Source: Candidatus Marispirochaeta associata (GTDB lineage Bacteria > Spirochaetota > Spirochaetia > JC444 > Marispirochaetaceae). From it: 64,000 bases of DNA. The notes beneath the pieces are model-generated. The model was given only the letters and a program-made list of their open reading frames with translations. It was not told the DNA's origin and made no database searches. The translations under genes and the position numbers were made by a program. Below, piece by piece: positions 17,666-29,100 of the stretch (its first letter is position 1; each line of letters starts with the position of its first letter). The DNA lies in contig JWTM01000186.1 in assembly GCA_001749745.1 (NCBI GenBank), positions 140,119 through 204,118 of the forward strand, in the 5' to 3' direction.

Positions 17666-18707
17666 TCGGCGGTTCTCCCTCTCGTGTGCGCTGCTTCTTC
17701 TCTCCATGATCCCCCTCCCGGCTGTCGAAATCTATCTTGCTCCCCTGGAAATAGTGGAGGGTGGTCGGCAACCAGGCCTTGAAAAAGTTCTGCAGAAACG
17801 AGCGACCCTCAGGCGATTCCAATCCGCTGTGAATCGTTTGGATCCGGCAGGGGTCATTCAGCTCCGCAGGGTACAAGGAGAACCGGGAAGCAACGGGGGG
17901 GCGCCCCGTACCATCCTGCAGGCTGCGGCATTTTGTGAGGAACGGCAGATAGAGCTCCTTCTCTATGGATATCTCCGGCGTACGGCATATACCTGGGAAG
18001 GCGAGATAAAGCTCTATGATCACCGTGAACACACAATAGATAAGCGTTTCTTCAATCGGGACGGAGCCGAGGAGTTCGATCGTTTTATTGATGATTTTGC
18101 CCGGACGATTGTCGCCTACTTCTCTAACGACTTGGGGCTGGCTCCCAGAGAAGTAGAAGCTCCGCCGGAACGGAATATCTTCGCCTTGCCCTTTGCAATC
18201 AGCTACCCAATTTCCTGCTCTTCCGAGTGGGATCGAACAACGATGGGCATTATTGGTTTTGAAACCGGTCTTCTCTTTGTCCCTCGACGCCCACTCTGGC
18301 ATCTCCATGGAGATGCATGGGAACTACAGACGGGATTAACCGTGGCGTACTCCCTCTTATCGAATCCACCCGGGTATGAGAGCTTCCTGCTCCATCGCCT
18401 ACGTTTGAATATCCCGGCCCTCGCGCTAGGTCGTTTTGCTGGGGACCGGCGCGTCGTTGTGGGCGCGGGATTGAGTCTTCACGCGGATTGCCTGGATCAA
18501 CGGAGGGCCTATTACGGGGCGTATCGGACTGTATCGATTGCGCCCGGGTTCTTCCTCGAGACAGGCTTTCGCTATCGCATCAGTTCCCGCTGGAGTATCG
18601 GCCTGCGCGCCCCTCTGGAGTTTGCACTCTTCGATGATGTGCAGGTCAATCTACTCCCGGGGATTTGCGGGGTCTATGAGTTTCCTATCCACCGTAAAGA
18701 TAGATGA
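17652..18707 (+). CDS. Exported protein, possible outer-membrane component
   Basis: 351 residues, not recognised. A signal peptide is visible (FSLSCALLLLSMIPLPAVE). The first half (about 30-170) has features of a periplasmic alpha/beta domain, with ATLRRFQSAVNRLDPAGVI and a region resembling TolB/CsgG-type N-terminal folds (FCEERQIELLLYGYL). The second half has alternating aromatic strands ending in a Phe/Tyr-rich stretch, compatible with a beta barrel. It overlaps the TPR gene by 14 bases, and the next gene follows after 14 bases. Confidence 0.68.
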   Translation: MMGDSRRFSLSCALLLLSMIPLPAVEIYLAPLEIVEGGRQPGLEKVLQKRATLRRFQSAVNRLDPAGVIQLRRVQGEPGSNGGAPRTILQAAAFCEERQIELLLYGYLRRTAYTWEGEIKLYDHREHTIDKRFFNRDGAEEFDRFIDDFARTIVAYFSNDLGLAPREVEAPPERNIFALPFAISYPISCSSEWDRTTMGIIGFETGLLFVPRRPLWHLHGDAWELQTGLTVAYSLLSNPPGYESFLLHRLRLNIPALALGRFAGDRRVVVGAGLSLHADCLDQRRAYYGAYRTVSIAPGFFLETGFRYRISSRWSIGLRAPLEFALFDDVQVNLLPGICGVYEFPIHRKDR

Positions 18708-18721
18708 ACGGAGGTTGAATA

Positions 18722-19498
18722 ATGAAGAATCCCATCTGTACGGCCGCGCTCTGGTTTGTTCTCTGCTTGAGCTGTGAAGAGGGTCTTCTGCCCGATATCG
18801 ATCGGGTCAGCGAGGATCCTGGCATTGTCGAACCGAGAACGGAGAATTTTCAAAGGGAGCTCTGTGTCGAGATCGCCTGGGATGATGATCCTGCTGCGGA
18901 TGAGTATATCCTTCGCCGCGCACTCGATAATCCCGTTCCAGGCTATCGGATCCTATATCGGGGTACCGGGACCGGCTTTACGGATACCGGACTGGCCCAT
19001 GAGCAGCGATATCTCTATACCCTGGCTAAACGAAAGGGCAACCGGGAGTTCGGGCCCTCCTCTCCAAGTCTCGGGGTCGGCCATGATTCAATAGGCGACG
19101 GGTGGGAGCCGAACGACAGTAAGCTCTTAGCTACGAGACTTGCCTTTCAGATAAATGCCAATACCTATTTTTATCAAGATTATAACGGCGACAGAATAGA
19201 GGATACGGACTGGTACTGTCTGGAGGTCCCGGCTCGACATATGGCCCAAGTTCAGATAGATCAGATTCGTCCCGATGTGGGCGGTGAAAACACCTTCCTC
19301 TATTTCCAGCAGGAAGGACAGTCGCGAATTATGTTCGCCGATAAGGATCCGATTGAAATATGCAACTACAGCATGGAGACAGCGCTCTTTCGTTTCAGGA
19401 TCACACCTATTCCGGCCAAGTGTATCAACGAGCTCGAGGTGGCCGGCGGGACATTAATAGAGTACACCGTAACGATTGCGAATATCCGGCTTTTGTAG
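18722..19498 (+). CDS. Putative lipoprotein with Fn3-like and PPC-like domains
   Basis: 258 residues. The N terminus has a short signal ending in LCLSC, a good lipobox. A fibronectin-type-III-like segment follows (about 40-115: VEIAWDDDPAADEYILRRA, YRILYRGTGTGFTDTGL). The C-terminal half begins with GDGWEPNDS and looks like a bacterial pre-peptidase C-terminal (PPC) beta domain (DTDWYCLEVPAR). Such lipoproteins are usually surface or periplasmic. It lies two genes before the Rhs giant and is likely co-expressed with it. Confidence 0.72.
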   Translation: MKNPICTAALWFVLCLSCEEGLLPDIDRVSEDPGIVEPRTENFQRELCVEIAWDDDPAADEYILRRALDNPVPGYRILYRGTGTGFTDTGLAHEQRYLYTLAKRKGNREFGPSSPSLGVGHDSIGDGWEPNDSKLLATRLAFQINANTYFYQDYNGDRIEDTDWYCLEVPARHMAQVQIDQIRPDVGGENTFLYFQQEGQSRIMFADKDPIEICNYSMETALFRFRITPIPAKCINELEVAGGTLIEYTVTIANIRLL

Positions 19499-19510
19499 GA
19501 ATAGAGCAGG

Positions 19511-20173
19511 ATGAAAGTCGGGATCCTATCAACCCTCTGTGCAGTGCTGCTTTTCTTCTTTCTGTTAAGTACCTGCTCGGTCTCTCCCAAGACATCGGCG
19601 GTTGAAGAAGGGAACGAGGAGGATCGAATTCAAAGGGTCAATGATCTCTTCATCGAGGGGGATGATCCCCATGAAACCGAGTTTCGGACCAATGATCCGG
19701 CGTTCTGGAGTCCCCTCGGATATACGCTCTGGTGTCTCAAGAATGATCTCCAGAATCCTTTCAGCGAACGAAGCGTCACCTGCTCGAAAATCTCCGGTGA
19801 TGATATCGCCGGTTATGGAATCATCTTCTGTCATTATAACGATCCGGATCCAGAGATCGGCGAAAGTATGTTGGCGGTCATGCTCAATACCCTTGGTGAA
19901 TATATCGTCGGCGAGATTGTAGACGACTCCTTTTCTCTCATTTGTCCTTGGACCTATTCTCCCTTCCTTAGTCAGGGTTACAACCAGACCAACCGCCTTC
20001 ACCTCGCTTCTAATGGAGAGGAGTTCGAGCTCTATTTAAATCATCACCTTGTCTGCACATTCTCCGACGAAGAGGCGCCGCTCCATTCCGGTGGAGACAA
20101 CGGCTATATCGTCGTTATCTCTCCTCAAGATAAATTTCCAGAGGAGACGGTATACGTGCGTTTCATGGAATGA
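19511..20173 (+). CDS. Putative lipoprotein of unknown function
   Basis: 220 residues with a lipoprotein signal (TLCAVLLFFFLLSTC, lipidated Cys near 22). The mature part is rich in aromatic and Cys residues (ENDLQ, WCLKNDLQNPFSERSVTCSK) and has the look of a jelly-roll/concanavalin-like sugar-binding fold (ESMLAVMLNTLGEYIVG, FELYLNHHLVCTF). I do not recognise the family with certainty. It sits 13 bases after the preceding lipoprotein gene and 19 bases before the Rhs gene, in the same rightward operon. Confidence 0.65.
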   Translation: MKVGILSTLCAVLLFFFLLSTCSVSPKTSAVEEGNEEDRIQRVNDLFIEGDDPHETEFRTNDPAFWSPLGYTLWCLKNDLQNPFSERSVTCSKISGDDIAGYGIIFCHYNDPDPEIGESMLAVMLNTLGEYIVGEIVDDSFSLICPWTYSPFLSQGYNQTNRLHLASNGEEFELYLNHHLVCTFSDEEAPLHSGGDNGYIVVISPQDKFPEETVYVRFME

Positions 20174-20192
20174 GATGTAAGGAAGTCAAGCT

Positions 20193-23100
20193 ATGGAAAA
20201 TCGGGTAACAAATAGAATAATTGCACTCTGTCTCTTAGAATGTCTCATCTTTTCCCTCTACGCTCCGCCGCTTGTAGCTCATCCGGCTACTTCTGGGATG
20301 ATAAAGACCGCTCAGCAGAATTGCGCTCCCTCCTTAATCGCAGAGTTTACGGTTACACCCCAAGATGGAGGGGGGTATCGCTCCGACTCCGTCTCGATCG
20401 AGATACCGAAGGGGGCAGTTCTTAAAAAGACCGTAATCCGAATCGAGAGACTTCCCGCCGTTGAGGCGCTTGATCCGGCTATGGCCAATGCCACCGCCGG
20501 TGCCTCGGGCTACCGCTTTCTCCCGGACGGTCAACGTTTTGTTACTCCGGTTAAGATTACCCTCCCTTACGATGTGCGCTTGAATCGTTCCGAGGCTGCG
20601 CTCAATATGCTCTCTTCCTACTACTTCGATGAAAAGGCGCGCTGCTGGCGGCGTCTGGAGCGGATATCCCTAAACAGGGAGCAGGCGACCATAACCAGTC
20701 TCTCGACACACTTCTCCGACATGATTGCCTCAACCTTGACCCTGCCCGAAGGTCCCCAGTCGGTGGATTTCGATGTGAACAGTATCAAAATGATCAATGC
20801 CGCGGATCCTACTGCAGAAGTAGCGCGCCTACAGGGGCTTGAAGCTGGTCCCTTCGGAGCTGCTGAATTCTTGCTTCCGCTGAGGATCCCCCGGGGGCGC
20901 GGCAAGGCGACCCCCCGCTTGGCGTTGAGCTACTCCTCGGAACACCGTAACGGCTGGATGGGTCGAGGTTTCGATATATACGTACCGGCTATCAGCATCG
21001 ATACCCGCTTCGGACTGCCCCAGTACCAAAGAAAGGATACCTACCTTCTCGAGGGCGAGGAGCTTGTCGCGATGAACGATGCCGATTTTGAAGCCCGGGT
21101 TCAATTTCGCCAGCGCAGGGAGGGCCGCTTCGCCCGGATTATCTGGGATACGGTAGAAGGACACTGGGAGGTAACCGATAAAGACGGGACCATGCGCATC
21201 TATGGGCTCAAGAACGGCTGGAGCGGCAAAGGTCCTGAGCGGGTAGATGCCTTCCGCTGGTACTTGAGCCGCATAATGGATGCCAACGGCAATACGGTGG
21301 AGTATGAGTATGAAACCGATGAAGAGAATAACTATACCTATTTACATACAATCCGCTATTCGGGACGCATCGATTATCAGGAGGTCGCTCTGGATAACCC
21401 CGATGAGGATGGACTCTACTCCGTTCATTTTACAATAGACAGCGAGATCCGGCCGGACCGGAGAATCGATGCCCGAGGTAGGTATCTCTCGAAGCTGACC
21501 GGTAGATTGGAGGAGGTGGAAGTCGCGTACGACGGATTAACAATTCGACGCTACCGGTTTACTTATGAACCAAACCTCTTCGGACAGACCCAACTCACTG
21601 CAGTCGCCGAATACGATTCTGCGGGCAAGCTTTTTTATCGCTACGGGTTCGACTATTTTGATCTGGAGACGATGGGGGAGGGCTTTAAGGCCTTCGGCAG
21701 CGATGAATTTTCCGAGGAGCAGATCTTGTTGGCCGGCCCGCAGGATGTAGAGACCTTTAAAAAAGAGCGGACCAGATCCCTCGGGGCGAGCCTCTATACG
21801 GGCGTTTCCGTCTACAGCCTGGCCTGGAAGCGGTGGAAGTTCTACTGGAAACGCTTCGCCCATTTCGGCGTCCGGGGAGGATTTGCCGACTCCGCCTCCC
21901 GGACGGAGGAGTTGCTACTGGACCTCTCCGGCGACGGAGTCCCCGATGCGCTCAGCGCCTACGGGCGCGATCTGGATATGATCCCCCTCGATTGGGTCGG
22001 CAGAAGCACCCTGAATGAGTCCTCCTTAGGGAGGCTGCCTGAGGAGCTCTCTCGAACCGAGGGGAACAGTAAGAGCGTCGGCCTCTCGGCCGGGCTCATG
22101 CCCCTTTCCGGGGCCGCCACCTGGCAATGGGGGCAGTCGAGAACAAAGAGCTCATTTATCGACTTTGACGGCGACGGCTTGATCGATTTTGCGAGCAGCG
22201 GCGATTCCAGCTACCGCCGAAACAGCGGCGGTGGATTCGAAGCCGAATCGATCCGGGTGGATACTGCGGCCAGTTCAATGAGCTTCAATGAATTGACGGA
22301 GAAGCAGGCGCGCAACCTGGAGAAGAGCTACTACTTGCAGGAGCCGGTGCGAAAGTGGAAGGCCTATCGCGGAGGCGTTATCGAAATCGAGAATAGCGTC
22401 GGCGCCGTACACGGCTCATCCCCTACGGTGGAGGCGAAAACCTACATAGATTCAACGGTCCACGCCTACAACGGCGACATTAATTCGATCGGCGATCCGC
22501 AGACCATCGAGAATGTTGAGGTCGATCGGGATGCGGAGATTTTCTTCCATCTGGATACCTTAGGGGATTCGAGAAACGACAGCGTCGACTGGCGGACCAA
22601 GATTCGTTACCGGGAACTCAAGTTTTTTGACGAGTGGAACACAGCCGCCTTCTTTCGGGATCCTCCCTCACCCGTTCGCAATAGCCTGCCCTGGAACGAC
22701 GGGCGGTTGGAACTCATATATAAGCAGAATCGACGAACTGACCCTGAGGATAGCAACTACTGGGAGTACTCCTTAAAGAGCGACTGGCGCAACTTTTCTA
22801 ACTCCCTTCTTCGCGGGGTCTATGCCTCCCTCTATGAACACGGCTACGCCATTCCGGGAAAACTGGATCAGGATCTCTTCATGGCCCTGCTTGGGGAAGC
22901 GAGTAATACCATGCATTCCCGAACCGTCGGCGAAACCACCTACTACTCGCTCTCGAATCGGAGCAGACTCTTTTTCTCCTTTCGCTATGCCCCTGAAGAG
23001 AAGGCCTTCTACCGCATCAGCCCAGCCGGGGATTCGATCATCAGCTCGAACTGGAATGCTTGGTACCACTCCTTAAGCCCCGCCCAAAGAGCCCGCTTGA

Positions 23101-26100
23101 GAGAAGCCGTCTACCCCCGCTTTCTGGACGGAGAGGAGATCCTTCCCGCCAACGACGGTTCGGCCTATTGGGTTCGTCGTAGCGCCGCTGCAGACCTGCA
23201 GGAAGAGAACGAGCTTTACGACAGCTACTCACCGGAGCAGAGCCTGGGAACGCGAAACACTGCATCCGGAATCCTCCTCGACCGGGAGTATCCAAGTTCT
23301 GCTGATGATCCTGAAGCCCTGGTATTTCTGCGCCTGAACGCCGCCGACGAGTGGGAGCTTCTGCGGCTCGATGGGGAGAGCGAAGAATTTGTTCCGGTAA
23401 CTGTCGCGGAGAGCGGGAGCATCCTGACTGTCTCCTACCTGCGCGACGGGGTGGAGCGCAAATACACCTTGACCGAACGGGATGCGCTCCTTTCACGCCT
23501 CCCGAAGGAGACCTACGAAGGGGAGGTGAGCGAAGCCGTCCTGGCCGGCATGGTCTTTACGCCCGATACATATTCATGTCTCGCTGCGGAGAACTGGAAC
23601 AGCATCTACGCCGCATCCGAGGAAGATGAAAGGTTTCTGCTTGATCTCTTCTACGAGGAGGAGAGCCAAAGCGGCGACCATCTCTTGAAGGCGGATGAGT
23701 CGATAATGGCGGAGGAGATCGAGTACCTCAGGGCCGATGCAATTCACCTGGTCGATGCAAAGAGTGCCGATGGTGTCGACTCCATCTTCAATCGTCTCAG
23801 CGACGGGAGGAGCGGAATCACGACTTTGAGTTCCGCTGAGTATACCGCCTTCACTGACTTTTTTGCAGATCCCCTATATGCGGGAAACTTCTTCAGCGAA
23901 TTAGTGACCTCTTCTGGCGACTCCCTCTATGTGCCCCGTTCAGCAATGAGCGCCGAGGAGGAGGCGGAATGGATAGATATGATCAAACAGTATCGGCGGG
24001 ATGTCGAACTCTTTCCTTACTATAGAGCGAACAATCCCGCAGACGGAGATGCGTACACCTTACGGGATGGGCTATCCATCGAAGATGAAAATATCGTTCG
24101 AACTCTCCTCTCCGGCCTCAAGCTCTCTGTATATAAACGGCTCGACCGCTCCCTGATCTACCGCTCGGATGCCGCCTTTTTGGTGACCGATATCGGCCTT
24201 CGGGATAAGGGAGTGCTCGAATCCCTGGCGCCGGTGATCAGCGGGACCTCGTCGAGTTTGAAAGCAGGCAGGATACGCATCCCTCTCATTCAGGATGAGC
24301 GCGGCTTGGAATACCGGGAGATCCTCTTCCGTCAGCCCGACTCGCAGCGGGACTATTCGGCGGAAGAGCTGGTCGATTACTCGATAATCGAGAATCTCGA
24401 ACTCAATGCGGAGATTATCGGCGGGGCCGCTGCCGCGGATTTTGAAGGCTTAGACCAAGAGGAACCGCCCCGGGAAGCCTTTCGGGGCGGCGGAAACGGC
24501 TGGTTCTACGGCGCCTGGACCGGCTACCACGACTGGGATGAGAAGAAGCTCCTCGACACTCCCGGTTACACCAATGATATCAGTGATGTTACCGAAGCCG
24601 ACGATCCCGCTTTACGAGGTCAGGAGCCGCCGCCTCCCCCCTATTTCCTACCGATGACGCCCAACGAGCCTGATCTCGAGTTCATTTCCACCGGTCGGGA
24701 TCCGCAACTCCCCGTGGCTCCGGACGCCTGGCTGGGAAGGTTGAGCGAATACTCCGACGCCGAGTGGGACGCCGACGGCACGATGACCTTTACCCAGTAC
24801 CGCTTCGCCGCTTTCATCGATGAATCGACCATGTCCCCCGAGCGTTACGGCGGAGATACCTTTTACCGTGTTCCTCGGACAGAAACTGCGGCCGGAAGCA
24901 GCAGCTTAAGCAGCTTGCGCAAAAGCAAGAGCGAGTCCTTCGATCTCAGCGGCGGTGTAGATCTATTAGGCGGAAAGGTTAGCCACAACAACGGAAGCTC
25001 CTGGCAGTACCGGGATTTTCAGGATATCAACGGCGACCGCATTCCGGACGTAATCATCTTTCCCTCCGATGGAGGCATGAACGCCTCCGTGCTCTTCGGG
25101 AGCATCAATCCCGACTCAAGCTATCAGCTCTCCCGACCGCATGCCATCGCCGCCGCCTACGACTATATCGTCAAATCCGACAACGACGGCTACGGCGTTG
25201 GCGCCTCTCCCGCCTCCACCGGCGGCGGGCTTGAGTCGGGAATTAAAGACGGGAAGTGGACGAGTTTGGACGTCGCGATCGCCGAGGCGCCTCCTGGAGC
25301 GAGTTTGAGCTTTAACGCCGCCGCCGGGGAGACCGTTACCAAAGTCGGTTTGGTGGATATCAACGGAGACGGGCTCCCCGATCAGCTATCCCGCCATGGC
25401 GGCGGGGCGCTGAAGACCGCCTTGAATACAGGCGCCGCATTTCCCTCGGATTCGCAAACTGAGTGGGACAACGCCATGCATGATCTCATCAAAAACGGGA
25501 TGTTCGGGGCAACCAAGCGGAGCGAGGGTATCGCCTATTCGAACGTAGGCAGCTTCGGCGAGAGCGTCGGCTATAGTACCGGTGGACAGGTCTCGATCGG
25601 CGCGACCGGCTCGTTGAGCGGCAGCGTCAATCGGGATATCTATTCCCTCATCGATTTCAACGGCGACGGGCTCCTCGATCAAGTGATGAAACGGCCCGAG
25701 ACCTCCTACTTTGAAGTACGCTTCAATCTGGGGGATCGATTCGCATCGACTACCACCAAGCTGTACAAACCCGAGTGGACGAACGTCGATCTCGCCTCCA
25801 TGATGATCTCCTCACTGCAGAGCAATATTTCCACTGTCATCGAGAGCTTCACCGGCCTCAAGGTGCCGAACGAGCTAAACTTTGTAGCCGAGGGGATCGG
25901 CTCCTGGGATTACGAGGATCATTTCGGCGCTGAATTAAATCCCCTGATTGTGGAAGACGTCTTAAACTACGCCAACGGACTCAGTTTGAGCTTCGGCTCG
26001 AACCTCACCTTCAAGATCCCTTTCTGGAATATTCTGGTTCTGGAGTTTGTTCCCGGCGTGAACGGCTCTACCGTAACTACCTCGTCGAGCCTGATGACCC

Positions 26101-29100
26101 GGGATATCACCGGGGACGGCCTTCCCGATCACATCCTGCGCGTCCCTGGAGAAGATACAATCCGAGTAATGGAGAACCGTATGGGGAAAGTCGGTCTCTT
26201 GAAGTCCGTGAACACTCCATTCGGCGGCAGAACAGAGATCGACTACCAGCGCGTCGGCAATACCTCCGCCATGCCCCAGAGCCGTTGGGTACTAAAAACC
26301 GTGACCATGACAGACGGCTTCGAGGGCGATCTTACCCGCCCGGGATCCCATAGCTATACCTCCCGCTATGAGTTTGCGAACGGCGTCTACGATCGACAGG
26401 AGCGCATCTTCTGCGGATTCGGTACCGTCCGCAAGATTCGCTACACTGCCGAGGACCAGATCGCCTCCGTCCGGGAAGATATCTACGCAGTCGACCCGGT
26501 CCATCCTGATAACTTCTACCGACGCGGACTCCTTAAAGGACGTACCGTATACGACAAGCACCCCGTGTTAGCATCGGATGAGAAAACCTACCAGCGCAGC
26601 GAAACAGTATATGATTTCCCCGGAAGCCCTATAACGACAAGCTTCTTTCCCAAAGTTCGTGAAGAGCGACACTACCAGTACGATGCCGACACCGGCGAAT
26701 CAGTGGCCAAACATATGCGCTACAATCAGTATGATCCATACGGCAATGTACTGGAACTGACCGACTTCGGCGTGGACGAGCGGGACGACGATAATATGAG
26801 CGCGGTTATATCCTATGCGAATCTGAATGATGACCGCTATCTGCATGCCCATCCAAAATCAATCGAAGTTACAGACTCAAGCGGAACCATACGCAAACGC
26901 ACAGGTAGCTACGATCAGCGAGGAAATCTAATAGAGCTGAAGCAGTACTATACCGAATCTAAGTTTACCCTTCATGAACTTGAATATGACCCAACCTACG
27001 GCAACCTCACCGCTATGGAAGACCCTCGGGGCCACACCATCGAAGTAGAGTATGACCCAACTCTACACACGTTTCCGACCGAAATTCGCAGTCTTAACCG
27101 AAGGGATTTCTCAGCACCCACCTACACCAGCTTCATGAGCTGGAACTACCTGTACGGTAAAGAGGCGACATTAATCGACCAGAACGGGAATCTACAGACC
27201 AGAAGCTACGACACCTTCGGCCGCATGACCAAAGTCTTTAGCCCTTACGACGATACGGGCGGAATGCCTGCCGTCGCCTTCGGCTATACCACCCCCGACA
27301 ACTCTAATAGTACTTTTAACCCTTGGCACGCCATAACCGTCAACAAAGTGAGCCGTGAGCAGGCTTCATCCGACGACATGCTCACCGCCGCCACCGCCGA
27401 CGGCCTGGGCCGCATCATCCAGACCGCGAAAGAGGGCGAAGTCCATTCCCATGAACAGGGCGGCGGGAGTACCGTCCTCGGCTGGAACTGCTCCGGAATG
27501 ATAGTCTACGACGGGGCGGGCCGGGTAATTCAGGAAGGGCAGACCGTCTTTTTAGACGAGCCCGTCGGTTCAGGCCTCAATGCAACTCCGCCCTCGTTAG
27601 TAGGCCTTAAACGGCCGACCATTAGAAACTACGACGCTGTCGACCGCCCGGTCTTGACACAACTGCCTACGGCGCCCGAAGATAAAGCAATAACTATTTT
27701 CATGAAGTACGGCATAGAGGGGGATTCCCTCCTGGAAAAAGTCACCGACCCCAACGGGAACATCGCCGAGACCTTAAAGGACGTCCGCGGCAACGCCGTC
27801 GAAGTCCGCCGCAGCGACGCAGCCGAAACCCTCTTAAAGAAAGCGACCTACACCTACAACCCCCTAGGGGAACTTCTGCAGAGCCTCGAACACGACCTGG
27901 AGCAGAACAAAACCTACCCCGTAGAGTACAGCTACGACCTATTAGGACGCAGAACCAGCATTACCAGCCCCGATGCAGGCCATATCGTCTTCGAGTACGA
28001 CGCGGCCGGGAACCTTACCCGCAAGGTCGATTCAAACTTACGGGCACAAGGGAAAGCAAAAACCTACCAGTACGACGGCCACAACAGATTAACCACAGTT
28101 CTCTACCCCTTCACCGACGACACGACATACGAGTACGGCGGGAAGAGTGCCCCCTACAACGGAGCTGGACGCCTCATCAGGCGGAGCGACGCCTCCGGCA
28201 CCATCGACTACCGCTACGGCAAACTCGGCGAAGTAACCTATACCGAAAGAAGCCTCAACCGCTTCCACGACTACGACGGCCACAAGAACGCCGTTACTCA
28301 GTTCCGGTACGACTACTTAGGCCGCCTGGAAGAGATGACCTACCCCGACGGAGAAGTCGTCGTCTACGACTACGACGCCGGGGGACAAGTAACCCGAATT
28401 ACCAGCACCGGCAAGGGCGAGACCACCGACTACGTAACAAAGATCGGCTACGACGAGTACGGGCAGCGGAACTACATCGCCTACGGCAACGGCGTAGAGA
28501 CCGTCTACACCTACGACCCCTACCGACGCTGGCTTAAAAGCATCAGCACCGTAGATCGGAGAACCGGCACCGAGTACCAGAACATCGAATACGAGTTCGA
28601 TGCGGTGGGGAACATCGAGCAATCGGTCAACAACGTCTTCGACTACCGTACCGAGCAGAACTACAGCTACGACGCCCTCTATCAACTAAAAGGTGCAACA
28701 GGAACCTACAACCACACCCCCAACGGCCTGAACTTCTACACCTCCACCTACACTCAAGACTACACCTTCGACACCCTTGGAAACTTCACGAACAAACAGT
28801 CCACCCAACGCTACAACTCCACCGCGAGCCCCAAACACGAGCTCAACTACAACCTCGACTATACATATTATGAAGGAAGCGCCCACCGGGCCGAATGGAT
28901 AGGGGACATCTACTTCTCCTACGACGCCAACGGGAACCTCATCGAAGAACGGGAGGGCGGACCTAACAGTGAAGTAATCGCCGGAACCTCAACCCTGCAG
29001 AAGCATGAGAACCTCCGCACCGTCAACCGCGGCTTCGCCCTGGTCAGAAACCCTGAAGAGGAGGACGAGGAGGGCTATATCAGAAGCTACACCTGGGACG